Shown: piece after piece, positions 7,320 to 14,274 of the stretch
Layout of the letters: each line of letters opens with the position of its first letter
Numbering within the stretch: the stretch's first letter is position 1
NCBI GenBank assembly: GCA_905198865.1
Contig: CAJKEB010000043.1
Coordinates: forward strand, 1 to 15,512
Direction: 5' to 3'
DNA: 15,512 nucleotides
Source: an uncultured Eubacteriales bacterium
Lineage (GTDB): Bacteria; Bacillota; Clostridia; Monoglobales; Monoglobaceae
The notes under the pieces: generated by a model
Told to the model about the DNA's origin: nothing
Database searches by the model: none
What the model saw: only the letters and a program-made list of their open reading frames with translations
Position numbers and translations under genes: made by a program

Positions 7320-8849
7320 TTACTTTTCACGGTCAAAATAGCTGTCGCCGAAGTGGTTAAACGCTGCTTCGAGCTGGTCGTCAACCGTTACGGTGGTATT
7401 TGTCAGTTCGTTATACAGTGCCTTTTGGGTTGTCAGATCAAGCACTCCGTACGGGAACAAGTCAGTCTGGCTCTGGAACATTGTTATTGCCTCTTCGAGC
7501 GAGCTGTCAAAATACGGACTGTTCACATCGTCCGTATACATTCCCCAAACGCTCAGTATTTTCTTTGCCTTTATCACTTCAGCGGAATTATCGCCCTTGC
7601 TGAATATTCCTGTATATGCAAAATTGCTGTAATCGGAACAGTCAAACGGGACACTGCTGTTTTCGACAACGGCATTGGGCGTAATTCCTATGCCGTCAAT
7701 ATTGTTGCCGAGAGGGGTCAGGTAGTAGGCGCTTGTATACTTCATCGCCTCATCGTCTTTCAGCGACGCCATACTCTGGACAGTACCCTTTCCGTAGGTT
7801 CTTGTTCCAATCGAAACACCGACTTCGTTTTCCATGAGTGCCGCCGTCAGAATTTCGGAAGCGCTGGCTGAATTCTCATTGACCAGAATCACAACGTCGT
7901 TCTTTTTTGTGCGCTTGTTGTTTGATATATATACAATATCAAACATATCAATCTTATGGTCCTCGGTTACAATCGGCTTGCCCTCCGGAATGAAGTAATT
8001 CGCAACCTCTGCCGCCTGGTTTATGTAACCGCCGCCGTTGTCACGCAAATCAATGATTATATTATTAATGTTTGCAGCGTCGGCTTCCTGAATTGCCTTG
8101 TCAAACAGCTCAGCCGTATTGTCCATGAACATATATATTCTGATATACATTATGTCCTCGTTCTTTTCGGCTGTGGTATTTCCAGACGGGAAAACCGTAT
8201 ACTTGACGGATTCCTTTACGCCTATCTCCTCACGCACAATTGTGTAGTAAATCACGTCCGAAACACCCTCGCGAAGCACGCCGATGACCACAGTCGTGCC
8301 GATTTCGCCTCTGATAGCGTTTTGCGCGGCGTTTATATTCACGCCGATAAGGCTCTTGCCGTCAGCACTGTATAAAATATCTCCCGGCTGAATTCCGGCT
8401 TTTGCCGCAGGCGAGTCCTCATAGACCGAACCGACAACGAGATTTTCGCCAACCTCGCTGAAAGTGATGCCGATACCGCCTACTGCGCTTTCGAGAGTGC
8501 TTATAAACTGCTCAAACTCTCCGTTGTCATAGAAAACAGAATGTTCATCTATCGAGCTGAGCAGCGCATACATCACTTCTTCATAACACTCCGGGTGGTT
8601 CTTTAGAACCTCAAGCAGTCCGGCTTTGTAAAGCGTCAGCTGAGTTGTACCCTCAACGGCATACATACTGAGATAATCAATAATCTGGCTTACATAATCC
8701 GATATAAACTCTCCGTAGCCCGGTTCTCCGGGTTTGACCTCCTGCATAACCGCAGTCCGTGTTTCGTCTGCGAATACTGCTGCACTCATACTCATTGCGG
8801 CTAAGCAGCCGGCAAGAAACGCAGCAATCAGCTTTTTAAACTTTTTCAT
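7320..8849 (-). CDS. S41 carboxy-terminal processing peptidase with PDZ domain
   Basis: This 509-residue exported serine protease belongs to the Prc/CtpA/CtpB family. It has a signal peptide (KKFKK, hydrophobic core, cleavage near VFA-DE at 27), a helical cap, a PDZ domain (about 119-205) and the S41 core (about 230-395). The Ser/Lys dyad is S329 in NENSASASE and K354 in TYGKGTVQ; the 25-residue spacing equals that of E. coli Prc. Residues 422-485 resemble a PG_binding_1 domain, suggesting attachment to the wall. Such proteases trim or destroy extracytoplasmic proteins, including wall hydrolases and, for CtpB, a sporulation signalling protein. The ATG has GGAGAG about 7 nt upstream. It is last in the ddl operon, 23 nt after a small secreted-protein gene, and is closed by the terminator at 7269-7304. 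Orthology to CtpA or CtpB specifically is not settled. Confidence 0.94.
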   Translation of the reverse strand: MKKFKKLIAAFLAGCLAAMSMSAAVFADETRTAVMQEVKPGEPGYGEFISDYVSQIIDYLSMYAVEGTTQLTLYKAGLLEVLKNHPECYEEVMYALLSSIDEHSVFYDNGEFEQFISTLESAVGGIGITFSEVGENLVVGSVYEDSPAAKAGIQPGDILYSADGKSLIGVNINAAQNAIRGEIGTTVVIGVLREGVSDVIYYTIVREEIGVKESVKYTVFPSGNTTAEKNEDIMYIRIYMFMDNTAELFDKAIQEADAANINNIIIDLRDNGGGYINQAAEVANYFIPEGKPIVTEDHKIDMFDIVYISNNKRTKKNDVVILVNENSASASEILTAALMENEVGVSIGTRTYGKGTVQSMASLKDDEAMKYTSAYYLTPLGNNIDGIGITPNAVVENSSVPFDCSDYSNFAYTGIFSKGDNSAEVIKAKKILSVWGMYTDDVNSPYFDSSLEEAITMFQSQTDLFPYGVLDLTTQKALYNELTNTTVTVDDQLEAAFNHFGDSYFDREK

Positions 8850-8872
8850 ATATTAACTCTCCAATCCGATAC

Positions 8873-9262
8873 CTATTGTGTAACCATATAAATAATTCTG
8901 TAGCTTCCGTCGGCAAGATGTGCGGCGACAAACCTGACGTTCATGTCAAGATACCACGCCAGCGAATTTAAGTCAAGCTCTGCGCCGGTTTTTGAATATA
9001 TATTGCCGGAAAACGTTGAAACCCCGGTATATTCAAGCTGAGACGCTACAGCAAGCGTTTCGGGCGATTCAAGCACCGGCTTTACATTTGTAAGAACAAC
9101 CGCTTCATCAACCCAATCCGAAAGATACAGCGTAGCTGTATAGCCCGAAAGACCGATTATCGTATTATCCTCCTCGTCCGCAAAAACCACTGTGTCAGTA
9201 AGCATTATTGACGAGAGGATTATCATAAGTCCTGCCGCTAAGCAAGCAATCCGTTTCACCAT
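8873..9262 (-). CDS. Small secreted protein of unknown function
   Basis: I do not recognise this 129-residue protein. It has a clear signal peptide (KR, long hydrophobic core, cleavage near VFA-DE at residue 28) that leaves an acidic mature chain of about 101 residues with beta-rich texture. There are no mature-chain cysteines, no transmembrane segment after the signal and no known motif. Its ribosome binding site (GGAGGA, 9268-9273) overlaps the argS stop codon as UAGGAGGA, so translation is probably coupled to argS. The S41 protease gene starts 23 nt downstream, and both products are exported, so it may be a substrate, adaptor or inhibitor of the protease; that is inference. Confidence is high that it is a gene, low for any role. 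Confidence 0.82.
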   Translation of the reverse strand: MVKRIACLAAGLMIILSSIMLTDTVVFADEEDNTIIGLSGYTATLYLSDWVDEAVVLTNVKPVLESPETLAVASQLEYTGVSTFSGNIYSKTGAELDLNSLAWYLDMNVRFVAAHLADGSYRIIYMVTQ

Positions 9263-9267
9263 TACAG

Positions 9268-9275
9268 TCCTCCTA
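9268..9275 (-). promoter_or_regulatory. Ribosome binding site fused to the argS stop codon
   Basis: UAGGAGGA combines the argS stop (9273-9275) with the Shine-Dalgarno of the small secreted-protein gene, whose ATG begins 5 nt later at 9262. This favours termination-reinitiation coupling. Confidence 0.8.
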
Positions 9276-10976
9276 CATCTTTTCGGGCGCAGTAATCTTT
9301 AACATTTTCAAAACGCCCGCTATTACACTGCGAGTGCAGTCAATTAACTTTACTCTTGCCTTTCTCAGTTCTTCGTCTTCTACGTTGACATGGCAGGCGT
9401 TATAAAACGCATGGAAGCATGTTGCAAGCTCCATGACATAGCGCGTCAGCTTAGCCGGTTCAAGCGTCTGAGCCGAAACCTTAATTTCCTCCGGCAAATC
9501 GCTCAGCTTCTTCAAAAGGTCAAGCTCTGTTTCATCTGTTAAAAGCTCAGGCTTTATCTCAGAATATTTCGGAACAGAAACGCCCTCCTGCTCCAGAAGG
9601 CGGAGTATTCCGCAAATTCTCGCATGAGCGTACTGGACGTAAAACACAGGGTTATCGTTGCTCTGCTCCTTGGCAAGTCCAAGGTCAAAGTCGAGGTGGC
9701 TGCCTGCACCGCGCATGTTAAAGAAGAATCTTGCCGCGTCTATACTTACGTCCTCCAAAAGGTCATTCAGCGTAATCGCCTTGCCGGTACGCTTTGACAT
9801 TCTGACAATTTCGCCGTCCTGCATAAGGCGGACAAGCTGCATAAGCACAACGTCAAGACGGTCTGAATCCAGTCCTGCCGCGCTCAGTGCGTTTTTCATT
9901 CTTGCCACGTGTCCGTGATGGTCTGCGCCCCAAACGTTTATTGCCCAGTCGTACTTTCTTGTTTCAAGCTTATTGATATGGTATGCGATGTCTGCCGCGA
10001 AGTAGGTGGGTATACCGTTTTGACGAACAAGAACCTCGTTCTTTTCAAGTCCCATCTTTTCGCAGTCAAGCCATACAGCGCCGTCCTCTTCGTAGGTATA
10101 TCCCTTCTCTTTAAGCCGTTCGATTGCGGCCGTAACCTCGCCGTCCTCGTGGAGCTTGCTCTCTCTGAACCATACGTCATATACAATTCTGTACTTCTCA
10201 AGGTCACGCTTTAAGGCGTCCACATTTTTCTCAAGCGCATAATCAACAAGTGCCTGCTTTCTTTCTTCCTCGCTTGTGTTCAGATACTTGTCGCCGTGGA
10301 TTTCAATGAATGCCCTCGCGTGTTCGCGGATATCGTTGCCCTGATAGCCGTCCTCGGGGAACTGTACAGCGTCCTCGCCTCTGAGTTCCTGAATATATCT
10401 TGCGCTCAGCGACTTGCCGAACTTTTCAATCTGATTTCCGGCGTCGTTCACGTAAAACTCACGGGTTACGTCATATCCGGCATATTCCAGAACAGAAGCC
10501 AAGCAGTCGCCCAAAGCTCCGCCTCTTGCGTTGCCCATGTGCATGGGGCCGGTCGGATTTGCGCTTACAAACTCGACCATTACCTTCTTGCCCTTGCCCA
10601 AATCTATCTTTCCGTAATTCTCACCCTGCTCCTCAATGGCGCCCATGGTATCATACAGCCATGATGGACTTAAATAAAAATTGATAAAGCCCGCTCCGGC
10701 AACAGTTACTTCTTTTATATTGCCGCCAACGCTTATGTTTTTCACGACAGCGTCCGCAATCACTCTCGGAGCTGTGCGCAGCTGCTTTGCAAGCACCATA
10801 GCGATGTTGCAGGCAAAGTCACCGTGGGACTTGTCCTTAGGCACCTCAAGCTTTGCCATGCTGCGGATATCGATATTATCCTCCGCAGGCGTGAGTGCAC
10901 CCTCCCCGACAGCCTTGTTAAACGCATCTTCAATTTTGCCTATTATTTCAAGCTTAATATTATCTGTTATACTCAT
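9273..10976 (-). CDS. argS: Arginine--tRNA ligase (ArgRS)
   Basis: This 567-residue class I synthetase charges tRNA(Arg). After an N-terminal additional domain (about 1-105, with DFACNIAM near 53) comes the HIGH-type motif HMGN at 146-149, inside NPTGPMHMGNARGGALGD. The KMSKS-type loop is RMSKR at 392-396. The DALR anticodon-binding domain forms the C-terminus and ends in APEKM, close to the family's usual last residues. Length is normal. The ATG has AAAGGGG about 7 nt upstream. It lies 29 nt after a DUF1934 gene, the pairing also seen in Bacillus (ywiB-argS), and its stop codon forms part of the next gene's ribosome binding site. No T-box or separate promoter is visible before it, so it depends on the ddl promoter. 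Confidence 0.97.
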   Translation of the reverse strand: MSITDNIKLEIIGKIEDAFNKAVGEGALTPAEDNIDIRSMAKLEVPKDKSHGDFACNIAMVLAKQLRTAPRVIADAVVKNISVGGNIKEVTVAGAGFINFYLSPSWLYDTMGAIEEQGENYGKIDLGKGKKVMVEFVSANPTGPMHMGNARGGALGDCLASVLEYAGYDVTREFYVNDAGNQIEKFGKSLSARYIQELRGEDAVQFPEDGYQGNDIREHARAFIEIHGDKYLNTSEEERKQALVDYALEKNVDALKRDLEKYRIVYDVWFRESKLHEDGEVTAAIERLKEKGYTYEEDGAVWLDCEKMGLEKNEVLVRQNGIPTYFAADIAYHINKLETRKYDWAINVWGADHHGHVARMKNALSAAGLDSDRLDVVLMQLVRLMQDGEIVRMSKRTGKAITLNDLLEDVSIDAARFFFNMRGAGSHLDFDLGLAKEQSNDNPVFYVQYAHARICGILRLLEQEGVSVPKYSEIKPELLTDETELDLLKKLSDLPEEIKVSAQTLEPAKLTRYVMELATCFHAFYNACHVNVEDEELRKARVKLIDCTRSVIAGVLKMLKITAPEKM

Positions 10977-11005
10977 TGGTCTACCCCTTTATTATTAGTT
11001 CAAAC

Positions 11006-11428
11006 TTAACTCTCAGTTGTCACTCTTATTGTCATATTATTCTTTATATAATTCTTATTATCGGCATCAAGCAGATAATCCATTTTAAGAACTCCGCCGC
11101 CGGAGCCGAAGTCAAAGTCAATACTTTCGGTTTTCACAGCCGCTCCTATCTGACCGTACGGCGTATTGACTATACAGAGATTCGTCTCGCCGATATTATA
11201 ATTCATTTTTGAGGTGTATCTTCCGCTTCGCGATACGCTGACGTTGCCGTCCGTAACCTTGATTGTGGTTGTCGTATCTTCATAGCCGGTCATTTCACTC
11301 TCTTTATAAATAATATATATTTTATTGTTGCGGATTGCGTACTTTCCCATTGTGTCAAGCTCAATGGCCTCATTTTCTCCGTCAATCTCCTGATTTGTGC
11401 GAATTGAAATCATTGCATTGTTTTCCAA
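11006..11428 (-). CDS. DUF1934 (YwiB-like) protein
   Basis: This 140-residue cytoplasmic protein belongs to DUF1934, a small beta-barrel family of unknown function exemplified by B. subtilis YwiB. Family marks are YKESEMTGYEDTTTTIKV (43-60), the Arg-Ser-Gly stretch near 66, TPYGQIG (89-95) and a C-terminal LDADNKNYIKNNM block. The start is a TTG at 11428 with GAAGGAG (11438-11444) 9 nt upstream; the alternative ATG at 11413 would be 24 nt from that site. It lies 30 nt after murI and 29 nt before argS. Conserved linkage to argS suggests a translation or tRNA role, but no function is known. Confidence 0.9.
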   Translation of the reverse strand: MENNAMISIRTNQEIDGENEAIELDTMGKYAIRNNKIYIIYKESEMTGYEDTTTTIKVTDGNVSVSRSGRYTSKMNYNIGETNLCIVNTPYGQIGAAVKTESIDFDFGSGGGVLKMDYLLDADNKNYIKNNMTIRVTTES

Positions 11429-11437
11429 TATCGTCCG

Positions 11438-11444
11438 CTCCTTC
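11438..11444 (-). promoter_or_regulatory. Ribosome binding site deciding a TTG start
   Basis: GAAGGAG on the minus strand is 9 nt before TTG (11428) and 24 nt before the first in-frame ATG (11413), so the DUF1934 gene most likely starts at TTG. Confidence 0.75.
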
Positions 11445-11458
11445 TGTCTTTTGCCTCT

Positions 11459-12268
11459 TTAATATTTTTCTATATCTATCTTGGAAACATCGCCCACAAT
11501 TTTTTTGGACAGGAACAGACTTCCCAGCTCCTCAAAGCCGTGGACTGTGTCGCTTACATAATACCTCGTCTGCCCCGTCTCGTCACGCTCGGCGAGCAAG
11601 CCTTCTTCGCTTATTCTTCGCTTTGCCTCGTATGCCGCCGCAGAGCCCGAATCGATAAGAGTAACCTCATCACCCACTATATCCTGAATGGTCTTTCTGA
11701 GCAGCGGATAGTGAGTACAGCCTAAGATTATCGTATCAACGCCATTTTCAATCAGCGGCGCAAGATATTCCTTTGCAAGTATACGCGCGACCTCTGTATC
11801 GGCATATCCGTTTTCCACTATCGGTACAAACATGGGACACGCATTGGATATGACTTGAATTTCACGGTTTAAGTTCCCGATATGCTCGGCATATTTACCG
11901 CTGTTTACTGTACCGCGCGTTCCGAGTACGCCTATTCGTCCGTTCTTGGTTGTCTCTACAGCCAGTTTGGACGCAGGCTCAACCACACCGATTATATCGG
12001 TATCATACTCAGTCGTAATATGCGGCAGAGCCGCACTGCTTGCAGTTCCGCAGGCAATCACGATAAACTTTATATCAAATGTACGCAGAAAATTAATGTC
12101 CTGTCTGACATACTTGACTATTGTCGCAGAGCTGCGCGTACCGTACGGCACACGTCCCGTGTCGCCGAAGTAAATTATATCTTCATTCGGCAGTATATTC
12201 ATAATCTCCCTTACGCAAGTCAAGCCGCCGAGACCGGAATCAAATATACCTATAGGTCTGTTGTCCAT
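11459..12268 (-). CDS. murI: Glutamate racemase
   Basis: This 269-residue cytoplasmic racemase makes D-glutamate for peptidoglycan, using two cysteines and no cofactor. Visible motifs are FDSGLGG (9-15), FGDTGRVPYG (34-43), the first catalytic Cys (C73) in IACGTASS and the second (C184) in GCTHYPLL. Residue 74, next to C73, is Gly where the family usually has Asn (ACNTA); similar ACGT forms occur in other Clostridia as far as I recall. The ATG has GGAGGA 7 nt upstream. It lies 44 nt after ddl and 30 nt before the DUF1934 gene. Operon pairing with ddl places D-Glu and D-Ala-D-Ala supply under one promoter. Confidence 0.96.
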   Translation of the reverse strand: MDNRPIGIFDSGLGGLTCVREIMNILPNEDIIYFGDTGRVPYGTRSSATIVKYVRQDINFLRTFDIKFIVIACGTASSAALPHITTEYDTDIIGVVEPASKLAVETTKNGRIGVLGTRGTVNSGKYAEHIGNLNREIQVISNACPMFVPIVENGYADTEVARILAKEYLAPLIENGVDTIILGCTHYPLLRKTIQDIVGDEVTLIDSGSAAAYEAKRRISEEGLLAERDETGQTRYYVSDTVHGFEELGSLFLSKKIVGDVSKIDIEKY

Positions 12269-12312
12269 TTTATATTCCTCCGTAATACCAAGGTGAGGCT
12301 TACTGTTAATTC

Positions 12313-13413
12313 CTATTTAACATCCTTCATGGCAAGAGCATAACCGATTAATCTGTCAAGCAGCTCGGAATTGCTCACACCGCTGACCTCCCACATCTTC
12401 GGATACATGCTGATTGAAGTGAAGCCCGGCAGAGTATTGATTTCGTTAAGGCGTATCTCGCCCTTTTCCTTGTCAACAAAGAAGTCCACTCTCGACAGAC
12501 CTCTGCACTCGCATATCTTATACGCTCTGACTGCATAATCCTTAAGTCTGGCTTCAACATCCTTATCCACATTGGCAGGGATTGTCAGCTTTGAACTGCT
12601 GTCGTTATACTTGGCATCAAAGTCATAGAACTCGTTCGCCGGTGCAATCTCGCCTATATTCGGCGCAACCTCCGGGTCAAAATTGCCTATGACTGCGCTT
12701 TCAACCTCGCTTGCCGGAACAAATTCCTCAATCAGGACCTTATAGTCATGCTCAAACGCAAGCTTAATGCCCTCAAGCAGTTCTTCTCTGTTATGTGCCT
12801 TGCTTATGCCGACCGATGAGCCTGCATTTGACGGCTTGATGAAGCACGGATATCCGAGCTTACTCTCTATTTCCTTCACGTCTATATCATCGCCGTACTT
12901 TACGGTAACCCAGTCGGCCTGCGGAATTCCTGCCTCCTTGAACAGGATTTTGGCAAGACACTTATCCATACATACTGAGCTTCCGAGAACACCGGGTCCG
13001 ACATACGGAATACCGGCAAGCTCAAACAAGCCCTGGATTGTTCCGTCCTCGCCGTTCTTGCCGTGAAGCACGGGAACAGCCACATCGATTTTGATCTTCT
13101 CAATGCCGTTTTCTGTAAACCTGATTATTCCTTTATCGCTTGCCGAGGGAGAAATAACGGCAGAGTCGAATATGCCGTCAAGGCTGCCCTCAGGTATATT
13201 TTTTATTTCCTCAGCGCTTTTGTCAAAATAATACCAGCGTCCGTCACGGGTAATAAATATCTTATGTACATTGTATTTTTCAGGGTCGAGACTTCCAAGC
13301 ACAGTCACAACCGATATTTTGCTTATATCATGCTCGCTTGAATTACCGCCGAACACAACGCATACGTTCAATTTCTGTGTGTTTTCAGTTTTTTCCTGAA
13401 CCAAATTTCTCAT
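12313..13413 (-). CDS. ddl: D-alanine--D-alanine ligase
   Basis: This 366-residue ATP-grasp enzyme joins two D-Ala for the peptidoglycan stem peptide. Motifs in order: GGNSSEHDIS (22-31), HGKNGEDGTIQG (118-129), the ATP-binding FIKPSNAGSSVG (191-202), EEFVPASEVE (229-238), FYDFDAKY (262-269), and metal-binding D310 and NEINTLPGFT (323-332). The FYDFDAKY loop resembles housekeeping D-Ala:D-Ala ligases rather than VanA-type D-Ala:D-Lac ligases, so no vancomycin resistance is implied. The frame opens at a TTG (13422), but that abuts GGAAGG (13423-13428); the ATG at 13413 is 9 nt away and is preferred. It is first of a six-gene operon and divergent from spoIIR. Confidence 0.95.
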   Translation of the reverse strand: MRNLVQEKTENTQKLNVCVVFGGNSSEHDISKISVVTVLGSLDPEKYNVHKIFITRDGRWYYFDKSAEEIKNIPEGSLDGIFDSAVISPSASDKGIIRFTENGIEKIKIDVAVPVLHGKNGEDGTIQGLFELAGIPYVGPGVLGSSVCMDKCLAKILFKEAGIPQADWVTVKYGDDIDVKEIESKLGYPCFIKPSNAGSSVGISKAHNREELLEGIKLAFEHDYKVLIEEFVPASEVESAVIGNFDPEVAPNIGEIAPANEFYDFDAKYNDSSSKLTIPANVDKDVEARLKDYAVRAYKICECRGLSRVDFFVDKEKGEIRLNEINTLPGFTSISMYPKMWEVSGVSNSELLDRLIGYALAMKDVK

Positions 13414-13422
13414 TTGAACCAA

Positions 13423-13428
13423 CCTTCC
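13423..13428 (-). promoter_or_regulatory. Ribosome binding site deciding the ddl start
   Basis: GGAAGG lies 9 nt before the ATG at 13413 and directly abuts the in-frame TTG at 13422, which therefore cannot be the initiator. Confidence 0.8.
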
Positions 13429-13465
13429 TGCAAATTATATACCATTCCCATTTTACTAATTACTA

Positions 13466-13493
13466 ATTGTACCACATTTCACGATAATTTCAA
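13466..13493 (-). promoter_or_regulatory. ddl operon promoter, extended -10
   Basis: On the minus strand there is TTGAAA (13488-13493), a 16-bp spacer and TACAAT (13466-13471), preceded by TGG to give an extended -10 element. Transcription would start near 13459, about 46 nt before the ddl ATG. No other convincing promoter is seen within the operon down to the protease gene. Confidence 0.75.
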
Positions 13494-13496
13494 TAG

Positions 13497-13525
13497 GTAT
13501 AATCTATAAAAATATGTTAAAAATC
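13497..13525 (+). promoter_or_regulatory. Possible spoIIR promoter
   Basis: SpoIIR is sigma-F dependent in B. subtilis. GTATA (13497-13501) fits a sigma-F -35, and GTTAAAAATC (13516-13525) is a poor -10 with a spacer 1-2 bp too short. A TATAAT also begins at 13498 but has no matching -35. The leader would be about 30 nt. I list it as a weak candidate only. Confidence 0.25.
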
Positions 13526-13561
13526 TATAACAAGATATATATTTTTAGGAGGAGTCCATAG

Positions 13562-14194
13562 ATGCCCAAAATAAACTTTCCCCGTCTTGCGGGGGTTTTG
13601 CTCTCTGCTGCGCTTGTTTTCACGACAGTCATGGCGTATACATCTCAGGAGGTAAGTAATATTTCAAGCAGCGTGCTGAGACTTCACATAATCGCAAACA
13701 GCGACAGCGAAGCCGATCAGCAGCTGAAGCTCAGGGTTCGCGACGAGATAATCAGCTCGTGCAGCGACTTGTTTGAGAACTGCCAAAATGCCGAGCAGTC
13801 GCAGAAGATTGCGGCGGATAACATAGAGTACATTACAGAAGTGGCAAACCAAGTCATTTCAGAAAACGGATTTGACTACTCCGCAAGCTGTAGCGTTGAG
13901 CAATGCAGGTTCCCGACCAAGCAATACAAAAACGAGTATGACGGAGTGATTTCACTGCCCCGGGGCATGTATACCGCACTTAATATCAGGCTCGGCCAGA
14001 GCGAGGGACAAAACTGGTGGTGCGTTATGTACCCTCCCCTGTGCTTTGTTGACGGGGTGGCAACAGTGAATCAGGAGTCGTCAAATCTGCTCCGCAGCGA
14101 ACTTGGCGACGCTGAATATGAGCTCATAACCGAATCTGACAGCCCGGGCGTTCAAATAAAATTCAAGCTTGCAGAAGTGCTGGGCAGTCTTTAA
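13562..14194 (+). CDS. spoIIR: Stage II sporulation protein R
   Basis: This 210-residue exported signalling protein is made in the forespore. In Bacillus it activates the SpoIIGA protease across the septum, so that pro-sigma-E is processed in the mother cell. It has an N-terminal hydrophobic segment (about 8-26) serving as signal or anchor. Family marks are LRLHIIANSDSEADQQLK (39-56) with VRDEI after it, RFPTKQY (116-122), LPRGMYTAL (132-140) and GQNWWCVMYPPLCF (149-162). The ATG follows AGGAGGAG (13547-13554) by 7 nt. It is divergent from ddl and lies 80 nt before the GGDEF-like gene, from which a weak hairpin and a promoter separate it. It is strong evidence that the organism can form endospores. 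Confidence 0.95.
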   Translation: MPKINFPRLAGVLLSAALVFTTVMAYTSQEVSNISSSVLRLHIIANSDSEADQQLKLRVRDEIISSCSDLFENCQNAEQSQKIAADNIEYITEVANQVISENGFDYSASCSVEQCRFPTKQYKNEYDGVISLPRGMYTALNIRLGQSEGQNWWCVMYPPLCFVDGVATVNQESSNLLRSELGDAEYELITESDSPGVQIKFKLAEVLGSL

Positions 14195-14221
14195 AAACAC
14201 TCTTGAAGTGCTTGTGTTTTT
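14193..14221 (+). terminator. Possible spoIIR terminator
   Basis: AAAAACAC (14193-14200) pairs with GTGTTTTT (14214-14221) around a 13-nt loop, starting inside the spoIIR stop codon. The stem has only three GC pairs, so it is a weak terminator at best; the right arm supplies the T-run. Confidence 0.4.
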
Positions 14222-14233
14222 GTGATATATTTA

Positions 14234-14242
14234 TGATATAAT
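14234..14242 (+). promoter_or_regulatory. Extended -10 promoter of the GGDEF-like gene
   Basis: TGATATAAT combines an extended TGn element with a perfect TATAAT (14237-14242). A poor -35 (TTGTGT, 14212-14217) lies 19 bp upstream. Transcription would start near 14249-14250, right at the first in-frame ATG (14251), which supports the later start at 14275. Confidence 0.6.
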
Positions 14243-14262
14243 TCTAACACATGACAAGTCTC

Positions 14263-14269
14263 GGGGTGA
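14263..14269 (+). promoter_or_regulatory. Ribosome binding site deciding the GGDEF-like start
   Basis: GGGGTGA ends 5 nt before the ATG at 14275. The ATG at 14251 has no Shine-Dalgarno-like sequence upstream. Confidence 0.65.
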
Positions 14270-14274
14270 CGTTA

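Noticed and set aside
7299..7871. A 190-codon plus-strand open frame antisense to the protease gene
   Set aside because: It overlaps the terminator and lies wholly within the well-supported S41 protease coding region, has no ribosome binding site and has a Cys/Arg-rich composition typical of antisense shadows.
12313..13413. Van-type D-Ala:D-Lac ligase (glycopeptide resistance)
   Set aside because: The active-site loop FYDFDAKY and the chromosomal murI operon context fit a housekeeping D-Ala:D-Ala ligase; no vanH, vanX or vanRS-like genes are nearby.
13515..13531. A second WalR-like repeat, TGTTAA-N5-TATAAC, before spoIIR
   Set aside because: The second half-site has a mismatch at an invariant G, and the stretch is so AT-rich that a near match is expected by chance. 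It would also lie within or next to the transcript start.
14251..14274. Start of the GGDEF-like gene at the ATG at 14251
   Set aside because: No ribosome binding site precedes it, and the extended -10 places the transcript start almost on it; the ATG at 14275 has GGGGTGA upstream.
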